This document shows positions 50,646-58,826 of a stretch of 64,000 bases of DNA, one piece after another. The notes under the pieces were generated by a model. It saw only the letters and a program-made list of their open reading frames with translations. It made no database searches and was not told where the DNA came from. The position numbers and the translations under genes were made by a program. Origin of the DNA: Streptomyces nymphaeiformis (GTDB taxonomy: Bacteria > Actinomycetota > Actinomycetes > Streptomycetales > Streptomycetaceae); NCBI RefSeq assembly GCF_014203895.1, contig NZ_JACHJY010000012.1, forward strand, positions 1 to 64,000, read 5' to 3'. Positions within the stretch are counted from its first letter, which is position 1. Each line of letters begins with the position of its first letter.

Positions 50646-50972
50646 CTAGACCGTGGGGTGCGGGGCCCGGCCGTGCCGCGGGCTCCGCCGGCTCGACGCG
50701 ATGAGGGCGACACCGGTGAGCTCCAGGAAGTTCCCGACGAAGGCGAGCCACGGGTCACGCGACACGACATCGCTCGGGAGGCTGAAGTACGTGGCCACCG
50801 CGGTGAGCAGGCCCAGGCCCGCCAGCGCGAGACCGACGCCGTAGACCCGGGGCTGCCGGACGCTCCGGCGCGCCGGCGTGATCATCCACCCCGTACGGAA
50901 CGCCGCCACGCCCATCCCGATCGCCGTGACGCCGAACGGCACGGTCGCCCCCAAGAACCAAGCAGTCATCAT
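50646..50972 (-). CDS. Small membrane protein
   Basis: 108 residues with about three hydrophobic segments (FLGATVPFGVTAIGMGVAAF, YGVGLALAGLGLLTAVATYF, FVGNFLELTGVALIASS). No known motif. ATG 50972 or 50969. Ends 6 bp from the convergent SIS gene. Confidence 0.65.
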   Translation of the reverse strand: MMTAWFLGATVPFGVTAIGMGVAAFRTGWMITPARRSVRQPRVYGVGLALAGLGLLTAVATYFSLPSDVVSRDPWLAFVGNFLELTGVALIASSRRSPRHGRAPHPTV

Positions 50973-51073
50973 GACGGCCCCCCATATTTCCCGAACCTGG
51001 GCCCATCCTCGTCCCGCCGCGCCCGGTCCGGCCATGCCGGGACCCGGCAGTCTCGGGCCCTCTCCGTTGCCGG

Positions 51074-51949
51074 TCAGCCGCGTTCCATCACCTGCGTCAC
51101 CCGCGTGAAGCCGTCCGCCCCGTGCCCCCGGTCCACCGCCCGGCGCGCCAGCGCCTCCGCCGCGCGCATGACGCTCGCGTCGACGCCGTGCGCCTCGGCC
51201 GCGTGCACGACGTGGACCAGCGTCGACAGGGCCGAGGTCAGCCGGCTGCCCTCGCCCGAGTACGAACCGCCGTCCACGTCCTCGGCCCACTCCTGGAACA
51301 GCGGCGGCAGGATCGCCCCGATGCCCTGGGCGAACGGCGCCAGCTCCCGCGCCGTGATCCCCTCCGCGCGGGCCAGCGCGAGCGCGTGCACGTACCCCGT
51401 CATCGACGTCCAGAAGATGTCGAGCAGCGCCACGTCGTACGCGGCGGCCCGGCCGATGTCCTCGCCGAGGTGCGTGTGGGTGCCGCCGAGCGCGTCGAGC
51501 ACCGCCCGGTGCTCGCCGTACAGCGGCTCGGGGCCGCTGTGCAGGAACACCCCGGCGGGCGTCCCGATCGTCGGCGTCGGGGTCATGATCGCGCCGTCCA
51601 GGTAGCCGACACCGTGCTCGGCCGCCCAGCGGCCGGTGTCGCGGGCCCGCTCCGGGACGTCGGCGCTCAGGTTGACCACGGTCCGGCCCTTGAGCGCGTC
51701 CGTGACGGCCGGCTGCCGCAGGACCGCGTCGGTGGCGTCGTAGTCGACGAGGCAGATCACCGTGAGCGGGCTCGCGGCGACCGCCTCCTCGGCGCTCGCC
51801 GCCAGGACCGCGCCCCGCTCGGCGAGGTCGCCCTCACGGCCCGGGGTGCGGTTCCACACGGTGGTCCGGACACCGGCGCCGAGGAACGCGCCGGCCAGCG
51901 CACGCCCCATGGGTCCGAGACCGAGAACGGTGACGCGGGAAGAAGACAT
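51074..51949 (-). CDS. Candidate imine reductase, NADPH-dependent
   Basis: 291 residues of the 6-phosphogluconate-dehydrogenase-like superfamily. NADP site GLGPMGRAL and WNRTPGR are at the N-terminus. The interdomain helix begins YDVALLDIFW with Asp172 at the place of the catalytic Asp of R-type imine reductases (Tyr in the S type). The all-helical C-terminal domain (FWTSMTGYVHALALA) fits the dimer swap. GGGAG precedes ATG 51949. Divergent from an HxlR regulator by 63 bp. Confidence 0.82.
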   Translation of the reverse strand: MSSSRVTVLGLGPMGRALAGAFLGAGVRTTVWNRTPGREGDLAERGAVLAASAEEAVAASPLTVICLVDYDATDAVLRQPAVTDALKGRTVVNLSADVPERARDTGRWAAEHGVGYLDGAIMTPTPTIGTPAGVFLHSGPEPLYGEHRAVLDALGGTHTHLGEDIGRAAAYDVALLDIFWTSMTGYVHALALARAEGITARELAPFAQGIGAILPPLFQEWAEDVDGGSYSGEGSRLTSALSTLVHVVHAAEAHGVDASVMRAAEALARRAVDRGHGADGFTRVTQVMERG

Positions 51950-52012
51950 GGCGGAACTCCCTTGCACATACGTGGGTTGGAAAGAGATGACGGACGACGG
52001 AGAGGGACGCGC

Positions 52013-52363
52013 ATGACACGCCTCCGGGCCCAGGACACGAACCTCTGCGGTGTGTCCGCCGCGATCGCCGTGATCGACGGCAAGTGGAAGACGTGGCTGC
52101 TGTGGCTGCTGGAGTCGGGGCCGCACCGGCCCGGCGAACTGCGCCGCAAGATCCCCCGGATCAGCGAGAAGATGCTGACGCAGGCGCTGCGGGAGATGGA
52201 GACGGACGGCCTCGTGCACCGCGAGGTGCACGACGTGGTGCCGCCGAAGACCGTCTACTCGCTGACGGAGTTCGGGCGCGAACTCTCCGACGTGCTCGGC
52301 CCGCTGTCGGACTGGGGCCATCGCCGGCTCGACCGGCTGACGGAGGCGCGGTCCGCCTCCTGA
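52013..52363 (+). CDS. HxlR-family regulator
   Basis: 116 residues: a winged HTH (LWLLESGPHRPGELRRKIPRISEKMLTQALREME split over the fold) with a conserved Cys near the N-terminus (NLCGVSAAI), as in redox-sensing relatives such as HypR. GAGAGGG precedes ATG 52013. It probably controls the divergent imine reductase, by position only. Confidence 0.88.
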   Translation: MTRLRAQDTNLCGVSAAIAVIDGKWKTWLLWLLESGPHRPGELRRKIPRISEKMLTQALREMETDGLVHREVHDVVPPKTVYSLTEFGRELSDVLGPLSDWGHRRLDRLTEARSAS

Positions 52364-52428
52364 GGCCCGTCGTTCCCCTCTCCCTCCGGGCCTCCACCAG
52401 GTTCTCCCGGGACGCCGAACCCCGACAA

Positions 52429-52452
52429 GTACCCACAAAAAAGTGGGTGTAC
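52429..52452. terminator. Hairpin between convergent genes
   Basis: GTACCCAC-AAAAAA-GTGGGTGTAC, one bulge. Lies between the HxlR and PAS genes, whose stops face each other. AT-rich loop and flanks make a bidirectional terminator possible. Confidence 0.55.
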
Positions 52453-52458
52453 GGGCGG

Positions 52459-53796
52459 CTAGTCCTTGCCGCCGAGGTCCCCGAGGTCCATCAACGTCGA
52501 CACCCGGGCCGCCACCGACTCCCCGAACACCACGTCCTCGCGCTCGAACGGCGCGCGGCAGGCGGCCCGCAGGAACGTCAGGACGCCGAGGGTCCGGCCC
52601 CGGGAGCGCAGGACCACGCACAGGGCGTGCGCCGCGTCCCCCGGCCACTGGTGGGCCTCCGCCCACACCTCGGCGGTCCGGCCCGCGCTCGCCCGCACCG
52701 TGCCGATCCGGTCCCAGGCCTGGAGCGCCGGGTGCCGCGGCCCGTACCGCAGCGGGATGCCGCCGCCCACGACGGGCGAGGACGGGCCGGGGGCGCCGCC
52801 CGCCGGGGTGGCCAGGGCGCGGGTGAGGCGCCGCTCCCCCGCCGGCCGGTCCACCAGGGCGTGGTCGGCGAACCCGGCCAGGGCGAAGTCCAGCAGGACC
52901 GTCGCGGCCTCCGCCGGGTCCTCGCACTCCGCGGCCGCCGCGCCCGCCCGGTGCAGCTGGCTCCACCGGAACCGCAGCCGGTCGGCCCCGCGGGCCGCGA
53001 GCCGCTCCTCGGTGACGTCCTGGAACAGCCAGGCCACTCCCAGCGGCACGGGCTCCTCCGCCATCGGCGACGACAGCAGCAGGAAGCCGCTGCGCCAGCA
53101 CCGGCGCCGCTCCCCCGAGGCCGTCTCCAGCGTCACCCACACCTCGGCGGGCGCCGGCGGCGTGCCCTCGGCGAGGACGTGTTGGAAGGCGGCCTCCAGC
53201 TCCTCCGCGCCGTGCGTGACGGCGTCGCCGAGGGGCCGGCCGAGCAGGGCCGTGCGCCCGGTGCCGAAGGCGCGGGCCGCGTGGGCGTTGACCATGGCCG
53301 GGCGCAGGTCGGCGTCGACGAGCACGACGCCCCAGGAGGCGTCGTCGAACAGCGCCTCGCTCAGCGCGACCGACCGCTCCAGGTCGAGCTGTACGTGGAC
53401 CTCGCTGAACGCGCAGTACACCCCGGCGGGAGTGCCGTCGGCCCCCCGCACCCCGGCGGCCTGGCTCCGCACGAGCACCCGCCCGCCGTCCTTGCGGAGC
53501 AGCACGAACTCGTGGACCTGGCGGCCGGGGCCCTTCATGGCCCCCATCAGCCGGCCCAGGGTCTCCTCGGCGTCCGCGCTGCGCGCCGCCCACCCCTCGA
53601 ACCCGCGCCGCCCGACGGCCTCCGCGGCGGACCAGCCGAGGATCCGCTCGGCCTCCCGGTTCCAGTGCGTGACCGTCCCGTCGGCGTCGAACGCGCAGAG
53701 CGCGGCGTCCATCCCGTCGAGCAGCGCGGCCAACAGATCGGCCCCCGCCCCCGGGACGGACACGGCGTCGCTCGTGGCCCCCGTGAATGCACTCAT
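52459..53796 (-). CDS. Multi-PAS sensory protein
   Basis: 445 residues. Two PAS-like domains (ALLDGMDAALCAFDADGTVTHWNREAERILGW; LFDDASWGVVLVDADLRPAMVNAHAARAFG split in the fold) are followed by a GAF-like C-terminal part. No kinase, EAL or GGDEF domain was seen, so output is unknown. ATG 53796 was favoured by GGGGG just upstream; ATG 53811 and 53823 are alternatives. Confidence 0.72.
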   Translation of the reverse strand: MSAFTGATSDAVSVPGAGADLLAALLDGMDAALCAFDADGTVTHWNREAERILGWSAAEAVGRRGFEGWAARSADAEETLGRLMGAMKGPGRQVHEFVLLRKDGGRVLVRSQAAGVRGADGTPAGVYCAFSEVHVQLDLERSVALSEALFDDASWGVVLVDADLRPAMVNAHAARAFGTGRTALLGRPLGDAVTHGAEELEAAFQHVLAEGTPPAPAEVWVTLETASGERRRCWRSGFLLLSSPMAEEPVPLGVAWLFQDVTEERLAARGADRLRFRWSQLHRAGAAAAECEDPAEAATVLLDFALAGFADHALVDRPAGERRLTRALATPAGGAPGPSSPVVGGGIPLRYGPRHPALQAWDRIGTVRASAGRTAEVWAEAHQWPGDAAHALCVVLRSRGRTLGVLTFLRAACRAPFEREDVVFGESVAARVSTLMDLGDLGGKD

Positions 53797-53823
53797 CCAG
53801 GTACCCCCCATGCTGCGGACCAT

Positions 53824-53927
53824 TCAACTGGAACGTGACCCAGAGCACACCATGTTCGTCGAAAACGCTTCCCCTGCGAAAACGCTCCTTTCGGCACCGA
53901 AGCCTTTCGGCACCGAGCCGTGCGGGC
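53824..53927. repeat. Short direct repeats in the gap before the response regulator
   Basis: CGAAAACGCT occurs twice (about 53859 and 53878), and CTTTCGGCACCGA occurs twice just after. TTCGG/CCGAA arms could form hairpins. No gene fits. Confidence 0.4.
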
Positions 53928-54590
53928 TCACGCGGGGGAGACGAAGCCGGACTCGTAGGCGGCGATCACCGCCTGGGTGCGGTCCCGGGCGCCCAGTTTG
54001 GCCAGGACGGCGCTCACATGGGACTTGACCGTCTCCGTGCCCACCACCAGGCGGGCGGCGATCTCCGCGTTGGACAGGCCCCGGGCCATCAGGCGCAGGA
54101 CGTCCTCCTCCCGGTCCGTCAGGCCCGCGCGGGCCAGGGTCTCCCGGGCCTCCGTGCTGCCCCGCTCCTGCCCGTGGGCGGCCGCCAACTCCCGTACCGC
54201 CGCCGGGAAGAGGAGGGAGTCCCCTTCCACCACCAGGCGGACCGCGTGGACGATCTCCGCGGGGCGGGCGCGCTTGAGGAGGAAGCCGTCGGCACCGGCG
54301 CGGAGGGCTCCGTACACGTACTCGTCGTTCTCGAAGGTCGTCACGACGAGGATCTTCGGCGGGGCGTCGACCGTGCGGAGGACCGCCGACGTCGCCTCGA
54401 TGCCGTCCATGAGGGGCATCCGGACGTCCATCGCCACCACGTCGGGCCGGAGGCTGCGGACGAGGGGGACGACCGCCGCCCCGTCCGCCGCCTCCCCCAC
54501 CACCTCGATGTCGGGCTGGGCTTCCAGGACCGCGCGCAGGCCTGCCCGCACCAGGGGTTCGTCGTCTACGAGGAGGACCTTGATCACCAT
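53928..54590 (-). CDS. LuxR-type response regulator
   Basis: 220 residues. Receiver domain with phospho-Asp in VVAMDVRMPLMDG, Lys in LLKRARP, and a C-terminal LuxR HTH (LTDREEDVLRLMARGLSNAEIAARL split). Pairs with the kinase 29 bp upstream. Probably controls the divergent ABC exporter. Confidence 0.92.
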   Translation of the reverse strand: MVIKVLLVDDEPLVRAGLRAVLEAQPDIEVVGEAADGAAVVPLVRSLRPDVVAMDVRMPLMDGIEATSAVLRTVDAPPKILVVTTFENDEYVYGALRAGADGFLLKRARPAEIVHAVRLVVEGDSLLFPAAVRELAAAHGQERGSTEARETLARAGLTDREEDVLRLMARGLSNAEIAARLVVGTETVKSHVSAVLAKLGARDRTQAVIAAYESGFVSPA

Positions 54591-54619
54591 TCCGCCAGCG
54601 TAGGGGGAGAGCCGTTCCC

Positions 54620-55834
54620 TCAGCGCAGCGGAAGCGTCACGTCCACCCGCCATGTGCCGTCCTTCATGCCCGTCTTCGCCTCGCCGCCCAGCAGCGCCGC
54701 CCGTTCGCGGATGCCGCGCAGTCCGCTGCCCGTGCCGGGGGCCACGGGCGGACGGCCGGGCGGAAGGGGGTTGGTGACCCGGAGGCGGAGCCGGGATCTG
54801 TCCGCCGTCACGCGGACGTCGACCGGGACCGGGCCGGCGTGCCGCAGCGCGTTCGTCAGGGCCTCCTGGAGCATGCGGTAGGCCTCCCGGGAGACGGGGC
54901 CCGGCAGGTCCTCCACGGGGCCCGTCACCTCGGCGTCCACCTGCGCCCCGGAGGAGCGGGCCGAGTCCAGGAGGCGGGCGGCCTCGTCGAGGCCGGGGCT
55001 CGCGCCGCGCGGGCGGCCGGTCTCGCGGAGCAGCAGCAGGACCCGCTCCAGGTCCTCCAGGGCCGCCCGGCCGGTCTCCTCGATGGCCGCGAGTGCCCGG
55101 TCGGTGAACTCGGGGTCCTGGGCCGCCCGTGCGGCGCCCGCCTGCACCACGGCCAGGGTGAGGGCGTGGCCCAGGGAGTCGTGGAGTTCGCGGGCGATCC
55201 TGTTGCGTTCGAGGAGGCGCTCCGTGCGCTCCTCCAGGGCCGTCATGCGCTCCTTGACCGACGGGCCGAGGAGCTGGCGGGCGACCCGCGTGTCCAGCCG
55301 GCCGGCCATGACGACCAGCGCGAGGAGGGCCAGGAGCGGGAGGGGTGCCAGGGCCGCCTTGCCCGGGCCCGACGGGGTCAGGAACGGCAGCACGGGTGCG
55401 TCTATCGACGTGTCGAGCAGCACCAGCGTGCACTGCAGCAGCCAGACCGACACGAGCCAGGCCACGAGGCCCGCCTCCATCCGGAACACCAGCCACAGGG
55501 CCGTCCTGCCCCGGTCCGTCCACGAGGCCGACGGGGTCGCCGAGATGCCCGTGGCCGCGTCGTCGGCGTACGCCTCCTCGCCCGGCCTGCGGGCGTGCTT
55601 GCCGGGGAAGAGCATCAGGCGCGCCTGGAGGCCCTCGGCGCGGCGGGCGGAGGGGACGAGGGCGAGCGCCGCCATCAGCGGTATGGGCAGGGCCGCCGCG
55701 GTCAGCCAGTCGCCGAAGGACGGGGAGTTCAGGCCGGGATAGATCAGTCCGGCGGCGAGCGGCACGATGGCGCCGATCACCAGATGCAGCCAACGGGTGT
55801 ACGTGACCGCCCGGATCAGGGGTCGCAGGAGCAT
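54620..55834 (-). CDS. Sensor histidine kinase (HisKA_3)
   Basis: 404 residues. About four to five N-terminal membrane segments (LHLVIGAIVPLAAGLIYPGL, LTAAALPIPLMAALALVPS, LLPLLALLALVVMAG-type), then the H box RIARELHDSLGHAL and N/G boxes (MLQEALTNALRHAG, GSGLRGIRERAALLGG). Partner of the response regulator. ATG 55834 lies behind GGGAGG-region sequence. Confidence 0.9.
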   Translation of the reverse strand: MLLRPLIRAVTYTRWLHLVIGAIVPLAAGLIYPGLNSPSFGDWLTAAALPIPLMAALALVPSARRAEGLQARLMLFPGKHARRPGEEAYADDAATGISATPSASWTDRGRTALWLVFRMEAGLVAWLVSVWLLQCTLVLLDTSIDAPVLPFLTPSGPGKAALAPLPLLALLALVVMAGRLDTRVARQLLGPSVKERMTALEERTERLLERNRIARELHDSLGHALTLAVVQAGAARAAQDPEFTDRALAAIEETGRAALEDLERVLLLLRETGRPRGASPGLDEAARLLDSARSSGAQVDAEVTGPVEDLPGPVSREAYRMLQEALTNALRHAGPVPVDVRVTADRSRLRLRVTNPLPPGRPPVAPGTGSGLRGIRERAALLGGEAKTGMKDGTWRVDVTLPLR

Positions 55835-55940
55835 TCCGCCATCCTCCCAACGGCGGCCCGCGTGCGGCTCCCCCGCACGGGGGAGACGATCCCCTCGGGC
55901 GGGGGAAGGCACGCGGCCGTCCGACGGCCAGGCTTGAGCC

Positions 55941-56900
55941 ATGACCAGCATCGACGTCAAGAACCTCACCAAGGAGTACGGCGGCAGGCGCCCGGCCCGG
56001 GCCGTGGACGGACTGACGTTCCGGGTCGAGCCGGGGCGCGTCACCGGCTTCCTCGGCCCCAACGGAGCGGGGAAGTCGACCACCATGCGGCTCGTCCTCG
56101 GTCTCGACCGGCCGACCTCGGGCACCGCCACCATCGGCGGCCGGCCGTACGTGACGCTGGACGATCCGCTGCGCACGGTCGGCGCGCTCCTCGACGCGCA
56201 GGCCGCACACCCCGCCCGGACCGGCCGCGACCACCTCCGCTTCCTCGCCGCGAGCAACGGCCTGCCGGACCGCCGGGTCGACGAGGTACTGGAGGAGACG
56301 GGCCTGACGTCCGCCGCCCGCCGCCGGATCCGCCGCTACTCGCTGGGCATGCGGCAGCGGCTCGGCATAGCGGCCGCGCTCCTCGGCGACCCGGGGGTGC
56401 TGATGCTGGACGAGCCCGCGAACGGCCTGGATCCGGAGGGCATCGTCTGGATCCGCGGGCTGCTGCGCCGGCTGGCCGCCGAGGGGCGGACGGTCCTGGT
56501 CTCCAGCCACCTCATGAACGAGACGGCGACCTTCGCCGACCACCTCGTGGTCCTGGGCCGTGGCCGGCTCCTCGCGGACGTGCCGATGCGGGAGTTCATC
56601 GACGCCCACAGCCACGCACGGGTGCGGGTGCGCACCGGCGATCCGGTACGGCTGCGGGCCACGCTCCTGGCGAAGGGGTGGACCGTCGGGGACGCCGCCG
56701 ACGGCGACGGCCGGTGGGTGGTGGAGGGCGCCTCCGCCGAGGAGATCGGGGCGGTCACCGCCCGCGAGGGCATCCCCGTCTTCGAACTCGCCGACGAGCG
56801 CGCCTCGTTGGAGCAGGCGTATCTGGCCCTCACCGCGGAGGCCGCCGAGTTCACCGCCACCCGTACCGCCTCGTCCACCCCTTCCCCCCAGGAGGTCTGA
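55941..56900 (+). CDS. ABC transporter ATP-binding protein
   Basis: 319 residues, drug-exporter/bacitracin-like group. Walker A GPNGAGKSTT, signature YSLGMRQRLGIA, Walker B VLMLDEPANGLDPEG. Leads a two-gene exporter operon, divergent from the kinase (106 bp), which likely regulates it. Confidence 0.92.
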   Translation: MTSIDVKNLTKEYGGRRPARAVDGLTFRVEPGRVTGFLGPNGAGKSTTMRLVLGLDRPTSGTATIGGRPYVTLDDPLRTVGALLDAQAAHPARTGRDHLRFLAASNGLPDRRVDEVLEETGLTSAARRRIRRYSLGMRQRLGIAAALLGDPGVLMLDEPANGLDPEGIVWIRGLLRRLAAEGRTVLVSSHLMNETATFADHLVVLGRGRLLADVPMREFIDAHSHARVRVRTGDPVRLRATLLAKGWTVGDAADGDGRWVVEGASAEEIGAVTAREGIPVFELADERASLEQAYLALTAEAAEFTATRTASSTPSPQEV

Positions 56901-56902
56901 CC

Positions 56903-57652
56903 GTGTCCGCCGCCGTCACCGTCCCCGCCGTGCTCCGCTCCGAGTGGATCAAGATCCGGTCGATCCGGTCGAGCTTCGGCTCGCTGCTCGCCGTCCTCGT
57001 CGCCGCCCTGGGGATCGCTCTGGCGGTCTTCCCCTCCATCGGGCAGCCGGAGGCGGAGACCGGCGACATGGATCCGCTCTTCTGGATCTACTACCCGATG
57101 AACTTCGTGCAGATCGCCGCGATCTCCTTCGGTGCTACCGCCGCCTCGTCCGAATACCTGAACGGGGCGCTGCGGAACTCCCTGGCGGCCGTGCCGAACA
57201 GAACCCTGCTCTACGGGGCGAAGGCGGCGGTCGTGGGGGCGGGCGCGCTGGTCGTGGGCGTGGTGGCCGGTTTCGTCATGTTCTTCACGGCGAACGCGTT
57301 CCTCGGGAAGTACGCCGTCGGGATCGGCGAGCCGGGCGCGCTGCGGTCCTGCTTCGGCGCCGGGCTCTACCTCGCGCTGATCACGCTGTTCTCGATGGGG
57401 CTGACGTTCCTGCTGCGCAGCGCGGTGGCGGTGCTGAGCACCCTGATCCCGTTCATCCTCATCGTGTCCTTCGTCATCGGCGGGGTCTCCGAGGGCGTCG
57501 CGACCTGGCTGCCGGACCGGGCCGGGCAGCAGATCCTCTTCCAGGAACCGCTGGGGACCCTCGGGGCCTGGACCGGGATCGGGGTGACCGCCCTGTGGAC
57601 GGCGGCGGCGCTCCTCGCGGGCTGGTGGGCGGTGCGGCGACGGGACGCCTGA
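56903..57652 (+). CDS. ABC transporter permease
   Basis: 249 residues with about six membrane segments (SFGSLLAVLVAALGIALAVF, VVGAGALVVGVVAGFVMFF, STLIPFILIVSFVIGGVS). AGGAGG precedes GTG 56903. Two bases separate it from the ATPase gene stop. Confidence 0.9.
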   Translation: MSAAVTVPAVLRSEWIKIRSIRSSFGSLLAVLVAALGIALAVFPSIGQPEAETGDMDPLFWIYYPMNFVQIAAISFGATAASSEYLNGALRNSLAAVPNRTLLYGAKAAVVGAGALVVGVVAGFVMFFTANAFLGKYAVGIGEPGALRSCFGAGLYLALITLFSMGLTFLLRSAVAVLSTLIPFILIVSFVIGGVSEGVATWLPDRAGQQILFQEPLGTLGAWTGIGVTALWTAAALLAGWWAVRRRDA

Positions 57653-57682
57653 GCCGCCTGGAGAACCGGGGGATTAAATCGC

Positions 57683-57711
57683 TTGTCTCGGTCCTGAGCG
57701 GTTCGTAGGGT
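57683..57711 (+). promoter_or_regulatory. Promoter of the structured RNA
   Basis: TTGTCT (57683-57688), 17 bp, TAGGGT (57706-57711): a good match to the vegetative consensus. Predicts a start near 57718, just before the 16S-complementary stretch. Confidence 0.6.
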
Positions 57712-57717
57712 GTGGGT

Positions 57718-57938
57718 ACACGCGAAAGGAGGTGATCCGAAAAAATGGTTTCTTTTCGGACTCGTGAGGTGACTGCGGGCTAAGGCCTGCCAGTCGCACT
57801 CTGTGCACCTCGGCAGGCCTTCTGCCGAAAACCCAACGCAGTCACCCGACCCGTGAGTCGCCGGCAGTCCGGTCGGCAGGCGTCCGCCCGAACCTAGGCG
57901 GGCGGCGCCAAGACTCACGGGTCGCCTGCGTTTTCCCC
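57718..57938 (+). ncRNA. Free-standing structured RNA with a 16S rRNA 3'-end complement
   Basis: About 220 nt. AAAGGAGGTGATCC (57725-57738) is a perfect 14-nt complement to the expected 16S 3' tail. It is followed by a 12-codon open frame. Stems: AAGGCCTGCC/GGCAGGCCTT (57782-57821), GGTGACTGCG/CGCAGTCACC (57768-57777 with 57837-57846), and the 12-bp GACCCGTGAGTC/GACTCACGGGTC (57848-57859 with 57912-57923), then GCCTGCGTTTT. It ends before the convergent pdxH gene, so no downstream gene is transcribed. Could be a small RNA, a peptide mRNA or a ribosome-binding RNA. I could not assign it to a family. Confidence 0.6.
57745..57783 (+). CDS. 12-residue peptide (MVSFRTREVTAG)
   Basis: A short frame, ATG to TAA, behind the extended Shine-Dalgarno 57725-57738. 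The spacing from GGAGG to ATG is 12, longer than usual. The frame covers the strand that pairs with 57837-57846, so translation would open that stem. Confidence 0.4.
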   Translation: MVSFRTREVTAG

Positions 57939-57973
57939 TCGAAGCCTCCGAACGCCGGCCGGCCCCCTCCCCT

Positions 57974-58639
57974 TCAGGGGGCCAGGCGCTCCACCCGCCA
58001 GGTGCCGTCCGGCTCGTGGACGTAGCGGAGGCGGTCATGGAGGCGGTTCTCGTGGCCCTGCCAGAACTCGACCGTCTCGGGGATCACGCGGATGCCGCCC
58101 CAGGCCGGGGGGACCGGGACCTGCTCGCGGTCGGGGTAGCGGGCGGCCAGTTCGGCATAGCGGGCGAGGAGGTCCTCGCGGGACGGGATCACCGTGGACT
58201 GGGGGCTGGCCCAGGCGCCGAGCTGGGAGCCGTGGGGGCGGGTGCGGAAGTAGGCGACCGTCTCGTCGCGCCCGACGCGGACCGCGCGACCGGTGACGAT
58301 GACCTGGCGGGCCAGCGGGTGCCAGGGGAAGAGCAGCGAGGCGTACGGGTTGGCCGCCAGCTCCTGGCCCTTGCGGGACTCGTAGTTGGTGAAGAAGACG
58401 AAGCCGGCCTCGTCGTAGTGCTTGAGGAGGACCGTCCGGGAGGACGGGCGGCCGTCGGGGGTCGCGGTGGACACGATCATCGCGTTGGGTTCGTGGATCG
58501 CCGGGTTCTCGGCGGTCTCCTTGAACCAGCGGGCGAACTGGCCGACCGGTTCGGGGGCGAGGTCCGCCACGGTCAGCTCCGTGGTGCGGTACTGCTCGCG
58601 CATGTCTGCGGGATCCAGGGCGTCGGTCACAGGGGCCAT
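57974..58639 (-). CDS. pdxH: Pyridoxamine 5'-phosphate oxidase
   Basis: 221 residues. FMN- and substrate-binding motifs are typical: RTVLLKHYDEAGFVFFTNYESRKGQEL (split), LARQVIVTGRAVRV, FRTRPHGSQLGAWASPQS, and the C-terminal WQGHENRLHDRLRY. Makes PLP, using FMN and oxygen, in the cytoplasm. ATG 58639 was chosen; GTG 58630 is possible. Position next to the citrate synthase gene agrees with other Streptomyces. Confidence 0.95.
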   Translation of the reverse strand: MAPVTDALDPADMREQYRTTELTVADLAPEPVGQFARWFKETAENPAIHEPNAMIVSTATPDGRPSSRTVLLKHYDEAGFVFFTNYESRKGQELAANPYASLLFPWHPLARQVIVTGRAVRVGRDETVAYFRTRPHGSQLGAWASPQSTVIPSREDLLARYAELAARYPDREQVPVPPAWGGIRVIPETVEFWQGHENRLHDRLRYVHEPDGTWRVERLAP

Positions 58640-58826
58640 CCTGCCGCAGCGGCCCAGTCTGCCCGGCACCGGCGGGCGCTAATCCTCTCTCGCCGGATCG
58701 GCGCAGTGTGCCGGATGTCACGCTTCCCCGCATCATCGGAACCGTACAGACTCTTCGGCTGGATGACTGTTGATTCCCCACGATCGCCCTGAACGGTTGA
58801 TCGATCATCGATAGAGGAGCCGCCTG

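Noticed and set aside
57725..57738. 16S-like sequence considered as an rRNA fragment
   Set aside because: It is the complement of the 16S 3' end, not rRNA, and no other rRNA sequence surrounds it.
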